This document shows, one piece after another, positions 36,610-45,700 of a stretch of 64,000 nucleotides of DNA. Source of the DNA: Cellulosilyticum lentocellum DSM 5427 (GTDB taxonomy: Bacteria > Bacillota > Clostridia > Lachnospirales > Cellulosilyticaceae). The stretch's first letter is position 1, and each line of letters opens with the position of its first letter. Below the pieces are notes generated by a model that ran no database searches, had not been told where the DNA came from, and saw only the letters and a list, made by a program, of their open reading frames with translations. The stretch is taken from positions 1,633,001-1,697,000 of the forward strand of contig NC_015275.1 in the NCBI RefSeq assembly GCF_000178835.2. The letters run 5' to 3'. A program made the position numbers and the translations under genes.

Positions 36610-37335
36610 ATGGAAGGATGGATAAGCTTATACAGAAAAGTTATGGATAATCCTATTGTATGTAAAGATGCTGAATACTTTTCGGTATGGGTATATCTAC
36701 TGCTAAATGCAACACATAAGGAATATCCTGCAGTGTTTAAGGGAGAAAGAATAACTCTTAAACCAGGACAACTTATTACAGGTCGTAAGAGCATATCAGA
36801 GAAATTTAGTATTAATGAAAGTAAGGTTCAAAGAATCTTAAAATCATTCGAAAACGAACATCAAATTGAACAACAAACAGGAAATAAAAACCGACTAATA
36901 TCAATAGTTAGATGGGAAGAATATCAAAAATATGAACATCAAACTGAACTTCTACTGAACAACAACTGGACAACAAGTGAACAACAACTGAACACAAACA
37001 ATAATGTAATAACAAAACAACATAATAATGTAAATAAAAAAGAGAGTAGTCGTTTCACTCCACCTACACTAGATCAAGTTAGAGAATACTGTTTAGAAAG
37101 AAATAACATAGTAGATGCTGAACGATTCATAGACTTCTATTCATCAAAAGGATGGTGCATAGGTCGAAACAAGATGAAGGACTGGAAGGCAGCTATACGT
37201 ACATGGGAGAGAAGCGATAATAGCAAAGGAGGAAAACAAGATGAGTCTCGTGGAAGAAACGCTGAAGAAGAAAGAGCAATGGAAGAGCACAGAAGAGAAA
37301 AAGGACAATGGCTTATTGACAACGGATATGTATAA
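36610..37335 (+). CDS. Phage replisome organiser (DnaD-like)
   Basis: 241 aa. N-terminal winged-helix domain beginning MEGWISLYRKVMDNPIVCKD, typical of phage replication initiators (KFSINESKVQRILKSFENEH). An Asn/Gln-rich linker follows (about 120-145), then a C-terminal DnaD-like tail (YCLERNNIVDAERFIDFYSS, KGWCIGRNKMKDWKAAIRTW). It would open the element's origin and recruit the helicase loader encoded next, whose start lies inside this gene. Confidence 0.85.
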   Translation: MEGWISLYRKVMDNPIVCKDAEYFSVWVYLLLNATHKEYPAVFKGERITLKPGQLITGRKSISEKFSINESKVQRILKSFENEHQIEQQTGNKNRLISIVRWEEYQKYEHQTELLLNNNWTTSEQQLNTNNNVITKQHNNVNKKESSRFTPPTLDQVREYCLERNNIVDAERFIDFYSSKGWCIGRNKMKDWKAAIRTWERSDNSKGGKQDESRGRNAEEERAMEEHRREKGQWLIDNGYV

Positions 37336-38158
37336 ATTTGATCCTGAAGAGTTTATACCAGTTAATTCAGAACTAGAGCAATATGTACCTGAGTCTACTC
37401 CTTTTTGCTTAATCAAGGACAAGAATGGAGTTTGTATTCAATATTCAATGATGGTTCCATCATTAAAAAATAGGAATAAGTTAAGTAGAATCGAATTTGG
37501 AGGATCTCCTAGTGATAATACTTTTATTCAAGGAGATAGGTTTACTAGATCTAATGTACCTCATGAATTTGTTAATAAGGGTATAAAGGAATTTAAAACT
37601 TCTTTATACAACAATACTAAATTCGCAGAGGAGTCACTAAAAGCAGCATGTACATACATAAGGAAATTTAAAGAACTTGATACTAATCTGTACATATACA
37701 GTAAGTCAGCAGGTTCCGGAAGAACTATGATGGGGTCATTAATACTCAATGAAATTATGAAACGGTATAACATGCCAGGTAAATACATTTTAATGCCAAT
37801 GTTAATCAACGAGCTTAAGAAGCAAATTAAGCAAGATGATCCTTACAATCAAAAGAATTCTCTTAGAAGTGCTATAGATACTCCACTATTGCTTTTAGAT
37901 GATTTGGGAGACGAGGTTAATTCTAAAAATGGGTGGGTTGATGAGATACTATTGAAAATACTTAACGAAAGAGAAAAGAGCAAGTCATTAACAATTTATA
38001 TAAGCAGGTTTACTCCGGACCAACTTAAGTATAACAAGTCTATGATCAGCAGAATTAAAAATGCAATAACTATTGAGCTACCGGATGAAAACATTAGGGA
38101 AAACTTTGCAACAGCAAATAATATTAAATTCGAGAAGCTGATGAAAGAAATAACATAA
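37241..38158 (+). CDS. DnaC-like helicase loader with altered Walker A
   Basis: 305 aa. C-terminal AAA+ domain: Walker A is YSKSAGSGRTMMGSLI, with Arg where the ATP-binding Lys is expected. Walker B is TPLLLLDDLGDE, followed by a sensor I-like region (TIYISRFTPDQ) and arginine-finger-like region (MISRIKNAITIEL). It would load the host replicative helicase at the element origin. Start at 37241 with AAAGGAGG; overlaps the replisome organiser by 95 bp in another frame. Confidence 0.82.
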   Translation: MSLVEETLKKKEQWKSTEEKKDNGLLTTDMYKFDPEEFIPVNSELEQYVPESTPFCLIKDKNGVCIQYSMMVPSLKNRNKLSRIEFGGSPSDNTFIQGDRFTRSNVPHEFVNKGIKEFKTSLYNNTKFAEESLKAACTYIRKFKELDTNLYIYSKSAGSGRTMMGSLILNEIMKRYNMPGKYILMPMLINELKKQIKQDDPYNQKNSLRSAIDTPLLLLDDLGDEVNSKNGWVDEILLKILNEREKSKSLTIYISRFTPDQLKYNKSMISRIKNAITIELPDENIRENFATANNIKFEKLMKEIT

Positions 38159-38162
38159 AAAA

Positions 38163-38197
38163 TAGCCTTAGTTAACAGCACATTAACAAAAGGCTAC
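38163..38197 (+). terminator. Hairpin after helicase loader
   Basis: TAGCCTT/AAGGCTA outer and GTTAA/TTAAC inner arms. No T run, so possibly an attenuator. Confidence 0.45.
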
Positions 38198-38277
38198 AGT
38201 GATTTATTAATCTCGCAAGTTAATAATATCAGGAATGTAGGATGAAATCAATAGGGGAAGATAGGGGGATAAGGGGC

Positions 38278-38457
38278 ATGGAGACAAATGAACTAATATC
38301 AAAAACAGTTGAAGTATTAAAGGAATTGCCAGACCAAAAGATAGATTATGAGAAAGTAGAGGCTTTCTTAAATAATGAGAACGTGACAGAAGAACAGAAA
38401 GATTTATTTAGACTATTTATAAGAATAGAAAAATCACGAAGACAAGTTGCATGTTAA
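38278..38457 (+). CDS. Small phage protein, unknown
   Basis: 59 aa from ATG 38278 (METNELISKTVEVLKELPDQ...), chosen for ATAAGGGG directly upstream; a longer frame starts at 38242. Helical and acidic, basic C-terminus. No family recognised. Confidence 0.55.
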   Translation: METNELISKTVEVLKELPDQKIDYEKVEAFLNNENVTEEQKDLFRLFIRIEKSRRQVAC

Positions 38458-38507
38458 ATTACCTTACATCGCTTTTGGGGTACAAAGGAAGAGGAGGAGT
38501 GAAGCTG

Positions 38508-38930
38508 ATGAAGTTGTTAGATGTTAATATGTTTAATCAAATAAGGGTACCAGGTAGTAATCATATTGAAAACATAAATAGGATAGATAAGGCAAATAGA
38601 GATAGTGGACATGCTCCTATATTTGGTTTAATTGCTGCTTTTCAATATGGACTTATGATTGGCAAAAGGGAAGAAAGGGCCAAGAGAACAGAGGATAAAA
38701 TTGAAAGCATATTAATAACTGATGAAGCGACTATTGATATGTATCATATTTTTCATGAAAAGATGCTTGAATTAGGGGTAGAAGATGATGAAGTTGAATC
38801 TTTTATTGAGAAATACAAAGAAAGCTTACTGGGCATATTTGATGGGAATGTTCCTGACTATGTTATAAGTTGCGTATACAGAGCTAAAGAGATTGAAATT
38901 TTAGCAAGAAAAGAAGTAGCTGCTAAATGA
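38508..38930 (+). CDS. Phage protein, unknown
   Basis: 140 aa from ATG 38508 (MKLLDVNMFNQIRVPGSNHI), with GAGGAGG about 12 bp upstream. Contains a small hydrophobic stretch (FGLIAAFQYGLMIGK) and an acidic helical C-terminus. Not recognised. Confidence 0.6.
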   Translation: MKLLDVNMFNQIRVPGSNHIENINRIDKANRDSGHAPIFGLIAAFQYGLMIGKREERAKRTEDKIESILITDEATIDMYHIFHEKMLELGVEDDEVESFIEKYKESLLGIFDGNVPDYVISCVYRAKEIEILARKEVAAK

Positions 38931-38968
38931 TTAATTAGAACTTGAATAATAAATTAGGAGGGACAGAC

Positions 38969-39040
38969 ATGAGGATTAGAGCCGAACCATACTCAGTATT
39001 GATTACTACATATGGAGGGATAGAGAATGAAAGACTCTAA
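38969..39040 (+). CDS. Leader-peptide-like small ORF
   Basis: 23 codons (MRIRAEPYSVLITTYGGIENERL) with an ideal AGGAGGG site 6 bp before the ATG. It overlaps the following regulator start by 14 bp and contains that gene's own GGAGGG. It may couple translation of the regulator. Confidence 0.45.
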   Translation: MRIRAEPYSVLITTYGGIENERL

Positions 39041-39467
39041 GTATAGTAAAGTAGAGGACTTACTTTATAGCTACCCAATGCTAAAGGTAAGTGTAGCTAA
39101 TCTTAAACTTGACCTTGAAGAAGCTGTGGAAGAGCTTCAACTAGACATGCAAAGTAAAGATAAAGTAAGTTCCTCTAAATACGATAATGCCCCTAATAAA
39201 GAGGCTGCCAATATTGTAGCACAAGATAGAGTGAAGCGTATAGAAAATAGTATCAGAAATAAAGAGCGTACTATCAAGAAGATAGACAATGCTTTAACTG
39301 TTCTATCAGAAAAAGATAGGAAGGTAATAGAATTGTATTATTTTGAAAAGATGATGTTTGAAGGTGTTATGAATTACCTGGAGATTAGTACAAGCAATGT
39401 TACGTTTCATAAGAAGAATGCATTGTCTATATTGCAAGATGTTCTTTTGATAGAAGGTGAGGAGTAA
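39027..39467 (+). CDS. Sigma-like/ArpU-type late regulator, first copy
   Basis: 146 aa. Two coiled-coil-like helices, then a sigma-region-4-like helix-turn-helix (ALTVLSEKDRKVIELYYFEK and MNYLEISTSNVTFHKKNALS). Proteins of this type sit before the packaging genes of many Bacillota phages and switch on late transcription. A second, diverged copy follows immediately. Confidence 0.75.
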   Translation: MKDSKYSKVEDLLYSYPMLKVSVANLKLDLEEAVEELQLDMQSKDKVSSSKYDNAPNKEAANIVAQDRVKRIENSIRNKERTIKKIDNALTVLSEKDRKVIELYYFEKMMFEGVMNYLEISTSNVTFHKKNALSILQDVLLIEGEE

Positions 39468-39468
39468 A

Positions 39469-39921
39469 ATGGACACCACAAAAGAAAAGATTAAGGCTAT
39501 TGAAGGATTATTATTTAGCTATTCAGATATTGATGTTCGTGTAGAGTCTATGAGAACAGAGATAGATATAAGACAGAACGACTATGATACCTTATATGGA
39601 AACAATGATAACCAAAGAGCAAGCACACCAACAAACCAAACAATTAGTCTTGTAGAAAGTAAGGTGACAAACAAGGAAGCTAGGATTGAAAGCCTTAAGA
39701 GAAAGATTGATATAGAGTTGCTTAACAAGAGGTTAATTGATAATGCTATGAAGGTGCTAAATGAAGAGGACAGAAAGTTTATTGAGGATAGATATTTCAA
39801 GAAGATAAGTCCTAGTGCATTAGCAGACCATAAATACTACTGTAGTCATTCTTATATTTTTATTAGAAGTAAGAACATCATAAAGAATCAATTAGCGGAA
39901 TACATACGTATTATTCAATAG
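39469..39921 (+). CDS. Sigma-like/ArpU-type late regulator, second copy
   Basis: 150 aa from ATG 39469 (GGTGAGGAG upstream; a GTG start at 39457 is possible). Same plan as the first copy: IEGLLFSYSDIDVRVESM, coiled coil, NAMKVLNEEDRKFIEDRYFK, HTH end. The pair arose by tandem duplication. Confidence 0.72.
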   Translation: MDTTKEKIKAIEGLLFSYSDIDVRVESMRTEIDIRQNDYDTLYGNNDNQRASTPTNQTISLVESKVTNKEARIESLKRKIDIELLNKRLIDNAMKVLNEEDRKFIEDRYFKKISPSALADHKYYCSHSYIFIRSKNIIKNQLAEYIRIIQ

Positions 39922-39978
39922 CATGTAAGCACGTATAATCGTCATGGACAAGCCTAAAGTTTGAGTGGTAGTTAGTGA

Positions 39979-40160
39979 GGGTAGAGGGGTATAAACCTCT
40001 ACAACACTCGTGAGAGAAGTGTAAAAGGTACTGTGGGAGGATTAAAAGGACTGCGGGTGCGCGATGCCACATATTTTTTCTAGTTGCCAAAAATTTTTTC
40101 GCCGATTTCCTTTCCGCTTTGAAGGAGGGGGAGACTATAGAGAGGGAGAAAGGATTATTT
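39979..40160 (+). other. Structured GC-richer noncoding block, cos-like
   Basis: Hairpins GTAGAGG/CCTCTAC (39981-40002) and ACACT/AGTGT (40004-40022) are followed by a GC-richer stretch (GGACTGCGGGTGCGCGATGC) and two T6 runs (40073-40140). It lies where cos-phages carry their packaging site, just before terS. No gene is visible in 39922-40249. The packaging role is inferred from position and texture only. Confidence 0.4.
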
Positions 40161-40249
40161 AATAATTAATAAGGTATAACATAGTTGTCAGATTAAATTA
40201 TTTGAAGTAAAAGATGAAATTTTAAATATGAAAAAGGAGAAATGGAATC

Positions 40250-40975
40250 ATGCAAAATACAGAAAAAATGATTAGTGAATTTTTGGAACAAATTGAGAGG
40301 GATAAAGTATTAGCAGCTGAGAAACTTAATGCAATGGAAGAACAAAAATGTGTTTTAGATAGGGAGCGTAGTGAGATTTCAAAAGCAGTAATCCGTTTGG
40401 AGAATGAGGGGGACCAAGAAGCAGTACAAAAACTTACTAAAGAGTTATCTAAGAGAGTTAATGATATTAGCGTATTAGCTAGCAAGATTGAAGCTTACAA
40501 AGAGATGGGAAACAACTATGAAGCCGAAGCTGAAAAGGTATTTGCTTTAGCTGCTAAGGAATTTAATGAGGAGCAAGTGCAAAGAGAAAAGAAATGTAGG
40601 GAAGGGATTAGTAAAGCTGAAGTGGAAGTGAAAGAAGCAGAAAAAGTACTTGAAGAAAAAAACAAGATATTAGAAGAACAAGAAAGAATCTTTGATTCAG
40701 TTAAATATGACAAGCGCAGATTAATTGAATTTCAATTACCTGGAATTATGAAATACATGCCCAGAAAAATTAGAGATTTTAATCCTAATGTTAAGGTTAC
40801 TGTACCTACAAAAGTTCCAGGAGGGACTGTATATAGAGATAACTATGTAGAGTTCTATGGACAAGAAGGACTGGAGGCACAACTTAATTACTATTATCAA
40901 AAAGTATTAAATGGTGATGGTAAAGAGTCGGTACCAAAAAGAAAATCAGTAGTTGATAAAATTTTAGGTCGTTAG
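40250..40975 (+). CDS. Coiled-coil protein, scaffold-like position
   Basis: 241 aa. Residues 1-150 are an almost continuous Glu/Lys-rich coiled coil. Residues 160-241 are a folded tail (RRLIEFQLPGIMKYMPRKIR, EFYGQEGLEAQLNYYYQKVL). It lies where packaging genes would be expected. It could be a scaffold or an inhibitor of a helper phage, but I do not recognise it. GGAG lies 10 bp before the ATG. Confidence 0.6.
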   Translation: MQNTEKMISEFLEQIERDKVLAAEKLNAMEEQKCVLDRERSEISKAVIRLENEGDQEAVQKLTKELSKRVNDISVLASKIEAYKEMGNNYEAEAEKVFALAAKEFNEEQVQREKKCREGISKAEVEVKEAEKVLEEKNKILEEQERIFDSVKYDKRRLIEFQLPGIMKYMPRKIRDFNPNVKVTVPTKVPGGTVYRDNYVEFYGQEGLEAQLNYYYQKVLNGDGKESVPKRKSVVDKILGR

Positions 40976-40984
40976 GTGATTGGC

Positions 40985-41161
40985 ATGAAAACAATACCTA
41001 TAAGAGCTAGTGATAGTACGATAGAAAAGATTAATTACATAAGAGAAGCATTACAATGCTCAAGAGCTGATGTATTAGAAGTATGTGCAACAATTGTATA
41101 TTCGGCAATCGTTGCAGAGCAGAAAAAAGAAGGGAGAAAGCACAATGAATTTCATGGATAG
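40985..41161 (+). CDS. Small ribbon-helix-helix-like protein
   Basis: 58 aa from ATG 40985 (TAGGTG upstream). MKTIPIRASDSTIEKINYIR fits an RHH beta-strand plus first helix, then a second helix. Its end overlaps the next start by 17 bp. Confidence 0.5.
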   Translation: MKTIPIRASDSTIEKINYIREALQCSRADVLEVCATIVYSAIVAEQKKEGRKHNEFHG

Positions 41162-41708
41162 GATGACGGAAATTTTAAATGAGGAACGAAGAAGGCACGG
41201 AAAACCTCAGTTAAACGGTGCTGAAATAGAAGGCGCAAAAGATTACTTTGCATCAAAGTTAGAAGAGATAAAGGATACAGAATGGTATAAATCAGCTTCA
41301 GCGGAGGATAAGTGCCGTCTTAATGATTTTGTCATTGGGAAAACGGAGCAAAGACAGAGCATGCCTACCTGTAGTATCAATTCAAATAATGGGGGTATTA
41401 AGGTAATGAATGAAAAAGAGCAAATTAATAGCTTTAGGGGTTTAGGGTATGACAACATTATTGAGGATGGTTTAAGTAAAGGTTTATCAGCAGGAGATAT
41501 TGCAATTAAAATTCTTAATGAAATACCGGCTAATAGATACGTTGATCAGCAGAGAGCTATTAATTTATTAGTTGAAGCTAGTAAGAAGATAAGAAAAACA
41601 AATAATGACATAGGGAATATAACTAAAGCATCTAATGTTTCTGAGCAACAACAAGCAGTTAATTTATTAGTCAATGCAGCTAAATCAATTACAGGAGGTA
41701 CAAAATAA
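41145..41708 (+). CDS. Phage protein with internal duplication, unknown
   Basis: 187 aa from ATG 41145 (AGGGAG upstream). The C-terminus has a repeat: DQQRAINLLVEASKKI and EQQQAVNLLVNAAKSI. It is coupled to the next gene by TAATG overlap. Possibly a virion or scaffold-like protein by position; family unknown. Confidence 0.6.
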   Translation: MNFMDRMTEILNEERRRHGKPQLNGAEIEGAKDYFASKLEEIKDTEWYKSASAEDKCRLNDFVIGKTEQRQSMPTCSINSNNGGIKVMNEKEQINSFRGLGYDNIIEDGLSKGLSAGDIAIKILNEIPANRYVDQQRAINLLVEASKKIRKTNNDIGNITKASNVSEQQQAVNLLVNAAKSITGGTK

Positions 41709-42067
41709 TGGAGTATGCATGTAAACAAGTAGGAGAATATAAGCCAGACAAGCTTATTGCAGGTAACACACATCCCATAGATACAAAAGGGATAACATTG
41801 TCTATGGGAAGTGGTACATATTTAAGAGGGACTTTGATTAATAGGCAAGGAACTATATGCAACATTCAAATAGTGGAAGAGGAAGAAGTGCTTGATCAAC
41901 CCATTGGTATTTTGACTGATGATATAAATCTTTCAGAAACAGATGTAACAAAAGTAGTTATTTATATTAGTGGAGAGTTTAGAGCAAGTGAAATTATTGT
42001 AGGTGATGACGTTACCATTGATGATTTTGAAAGAGATTTAAGAATGCTAGGTATCTTCCTTAAATGA
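41708..42067 (+). CDS. Head decoration protein (gpD-like)
   Basis: 119 aa, beta-rich. GTYLRGTLINRQGTICNIQI, QPIGILTDDINLSETDVTKV and VVIYISGEFRASEIIV match the pattern of lambda gpD-like capsid decoration proteins (gain tag, 'initial value plus alternative' loop). These trimers stabilise expanded capsids. No capsid gene is present to go with it, which suggests use of another phage's head. Confidence 0.65.
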   Translation: MEYACKQVGEYKPDKLIAGNTHPIDTKGITLSMGSGTYLRGTLINRQGTICNIQIVEEEEVLDQPIGILTDDINLSETDVTKVVIYISGEFRASEIIVGDDVTIDDFERDLRMLGIFLK

Positions 42068-42082
42068 TAAAGGAGAATAAAC

Positions 42083-42343
42083 ATGGAATTAGAGTTTTAT
42101 GGCATGATAACGGACATCATGTACTGTAAAGAATATGAAATATGTAAATTTACTATAAGAATGCTGAGCAAGAGACAGTATAGTGTAAGATGTACAATCG
42201 TAAGAAGAAATTTAGATCTATATAAAAAGCTAGAACTAGGTAAGATGGTTAGAGTGGTGGGAGAGCTAACCGAGTATAGAAAGCCTTCTAGTGATGGAAC
42301 TGAGTTAGTTGGTAATAATTTTTATGTATCTAGTATTGATTAG
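42083..42343 (+). CDS. Small OB-fold-like protein
   Basis: 86 aa with alternating strands (MELEFYGMITDIMYCKEYEI, GKMVRVVGELTEYRKPSSDG) reminiscent of an OB fold such as single-strand DNA-binding proteins. AAAGGAG lies before the start. Function uncertain. Confidence 0.5.
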   Translation: MELEFYGMITDIMYCKEYEICKFTIRMLSKRQYSVRCTIVRRNLDLYKKLELGKMVRVVGELTEYRKPSSDGTELVGNNFYVSSID

Positions 42344-42353
42344 TAATGAAATA

Positions 42354-42386
42354 CATAAAGGGCTTAGTGTAACAGCTAGGCCTTTA
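42354..42386 (+). terminator. Hairpin before tail chaperone
   Basis: AAAGGGCTTAG/CTAGGCCTTTA stem with a TATTAAT tail. Probably a weak terminator or attenuator. Confidence 0.5.
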
Positions 42387-42405
42387 TTAATAGGAGGAAT
42401 TTGAA

Positions 42406-42783
42406 GTGAATAAACAAGAAGATGAACTATGTATAAGTATTACTTTATTTGATGAAGATGATAGCAAGAGAAAAGAATACAGGACTTCAAGTATAAGTGT
42501 TGAGAGTTATGAACAGGCTTATGAACTGAATGAGAAGATGCTTGAAGGTGTTTGTAATAAGGATGATCTATTACATGAATTGATTAATTTTATAATAGAG
42601 TTTTTTGATAACCAATTTACATATCAAGATGTGGTATTCGGTATTAAACCAGAAGATTTAAGTAAGCTAATAAGTGTTTTGTTTATGATATGTGGAAGCC
42701 AGATGGCTTTTGAAGGACAACAAGAAAAAGCAGAAAGATTATTAGGAGCAGCAACTAACTTATACAATGAGGTGGTGAAATAA
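42406..42783 (+). CDS. Probable tail assembly chaperone
   Basis: 125 aa, GTG start after AGGAGG. LHELINFIIEFFDNQFTYQD followed by LSKLISVLFMIC resembles tail assembly chaperones of siphophages. It lies one base before the tape measure gene, its invariable place. No slippery frameshift site is obvious at its end. Confidence 0.7.
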   Translation: MNKQEDELCISITLFDEDDSKRKEYRTSSISVESYEQAYELNEKMLEGVCNKDDLLHELINFIIEFFDNQFTYQDVVFGIKPEDLSKLISVLFMICGSQMAFEGQQEKAERLLGAATNLYNEVVK

Positions 42784-42784
42784 G

Positions 42785-45700
42785 ATGGCAACCCAAGATA
42801 TAGAAGGCTTAGCAGTCAGAGCCACCATGGAGGATAGCGACCTCAAAAAAGGGATGAAAGACCTTGCATCACAACTAAAATCAATTAAAAGCGAGTTCAC
42901 ATTGGCACAAGCTGGTGTTAAAGGATTTTCTACTAGTTTAGAAGGTATGAAAGCTAAATCTGAGAATCTAGCTAAACAGATCAATGTGCAATCTCAAATG
43001 GTTGATAAGTTTAAAGAAGCACTTAGTAGATCAGAAACTGCATTAACTAATAGTAAAAATAAGCAAGAAGAATTAAGGGTAGCAATGGAAGCTACGAAAA
43101 GGCAGTATGACGAAGAAGTAGCTGCTAATGGTAAAAGAAGTGACAAGGCTAAAGAATTAAACGAAGCCTATAAGAAACTAGAACAACAGTATGCTAAGAA
43201 CACATCTAAGATGCAAAACAATAATAAGTCTGTAGCAGATGCTAATACCAGGTACAATCAAGCACAAGCAACCCTTAGAACCATGACAGCAGAATTAGGT
43301 GAAACCAATCAAGCAATAGTTAAACAATCTAGTGCATGGTATGCGTTAGCAAAAGCTTGTGAAGCATCATCGAAAAAACTTAGAGCAGTAGGCAATACAA
43401 TGAATAGCGTAGGTAATTCACTTTCTATGTACGCAACAATGCCTATATTAGCAGTTGGAACAGCTACCGTTAAAGCTGCATCAAGTTTTGAAGCTGCAAT
43501 GAGCGAAGTAAAGGCTATAAGTGGAGCCACAGGAGAGGAATTTGACGCGCTAGTTGAAAAAGCTAGACATATGGGAGAGACAACAAAATATTCAGCTACA
43601 CAGTCAGCAGAAGCCTTAAAATATATGGCTATGGCTGGATGGAGAACCCAACAAATGCTAGATGGACTTGAAGGTATTATGTACTTAGCAGCCAGTTCAG
43701 GAGAAGAACTCGGCTCGGTATCAGATATTGTTACGGATTCTATGACAGCTTTTGGAATGAGTGCCGAAGAAGCTTCACACTTTGCAGACGTATTAGCGGC
43801 AGCATCGGCAGCAAGTAACTCTAGTGTTGCAACCATGGGAGAATCTTTTACATATGCAGCACCTTTAGCTGGAACATTTGGCTACTCTATCGAAGATGTT
43901 GCACTAGCATTAGGATTAATGGCCAACAATGGTATTAAAGCTTCACAAGGTGGTACAGCACTAAGAAAAATATTTGCTCAAATGTCAGATGATATTGAAG
44001 TACTTCAAGCAAATGGAGAGAAGCTAATTGTTAAAACAACCAATGCTGATGGAAGTATGAGAAGCTTGGATAGTGTATTAAGAGACTTAAGAGCAGCATT
44101 TAACGGTATGAGTGATGCATCTAAAACGGCTATTAATGATGATCTAGTACAATCTGCCAAAGACTTAGGTGTTGAGCTTACAGATGAAAAAGGAACATTA
44201 AAAGATACAGCTACGTTATATGGAGAAGTTCAAGAAGCAGTAGAAGCATTAACTAAAAGCACAGATGGTTTAACGGATGCTCAAAAAGTGCAAGAAGCCG
44301 AAGCTATTGGTGGTAAAACTGCTATGGCTGGGTTACTAACTCTCATAAATAGTAGTGAAGAAGATTACAATAAGCTATCTGATGCAATATATAATTGCGA
44401 AGGTGCTGCCGAAGAAATGGCCGAAATAATGAACGATAACCTACAAGGTCAGTTTGTTCTTCTAAAATCACAATTAGAGGGTGTTGCCATTCAATTAGGA
44501 GAAACATTTATCCCTATGTTTAGGGATGCACTTACAACGGTATCCGGATGGATTACTAAGTTTAGTGAGTTAGATCAAGAGACTCAAAAAAATATTATCA
44601 AGTGGACTATGTTAGCCGCAGCTATAGGACCTGTACTTAAAGTAGGTGGTACCTTCTTAAAATTATCAAGTAGTATTATTTCAGGAATAGGCAAGATAAG
44701 TGGGAAGATGGATGGTTTAATCAGTGTTGTTAAAGCTTCTCCTAAGGCATTCACCGCAGCTGGTCTTGCTATTACAGCATTAGTTACAGTTCTGGCACTT
44801 TGGAAGAAGTCAGCAGATGAAGCTAGGGAAGCACAAGAAAAAGCCTTAGAGTCTGCTAGAAACTATAGTAAAACAGCTAAGTCACTTGAAGATTTAAAGA
44901 AACAGTACAAGGAAGTTAACGAACTTCAAGAAGATGATAAGGATAAAAAAGAACAACTTAAGGCTATACAGGAAGAACTTATTGACTCATATGGACTAGA
45001 AGCAAGTGGCATTGATATTGTAAATGGTAAGTATAGTGAACAAATAGAGCTACTCAACAAGTTAAAAGAAAAGAAAAAAGTTGATGCTGGAATAGCATTA
45101 GGTCAAGAATTAATAGACTCTAAAGATGAATTAGACAAATTAGCAAAAAGTAGTTGGTTTTCTGCTGGCTCAAGTAATTTGGGTGGGAACAAAAACATGG
45201 AGGCATGGGGTAAAGCTCTATCTGAGATAAGCAAAGAGTACAAGGACTTAATAGAAATATCCTCATACAATGGTAGTGGTATTCAGATGAAATTTGACTC
45301 TGAAGATGCAGAAAAATACAAAGATTTGTTAGGAGAAATCGTTCAGAATGCTAGAAAATATGGAATAGATGACACAGGGTTGTATGACAAATTATATACT
45401 GAGTGGTCTAATCTAAGTGAAGCACTTGAAAGGTATTCACAAGCGCAATATGAAGCTTTTAACTTTGATTATTCTAATCAACTTAAAGAAGTCAAGAAAC
45501 AGTTAGGGCTACAAGAAGTGGTAGAATATACAGAAGAACAATCCAAAGCTATTAAAATGATGTTTGGACAGTCTATATTAAACATGGATACTGAATATCA
45601 AGAATTTGTAGCAGATATGCTTAAGTCTTTGCCTGTTGTAGGAAAAGCTATGAATGATAATTTAGATCCTAAAGGTGTTGCTGACGGACTGGAAGATCTC

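Noticed and set aside
43309-43836. 175-codon frame opposite the tape measure gene
   Set aside because: Shadow of the conserved TP901 core domain; no ribosome site and low-complexity Ser/Ala content.
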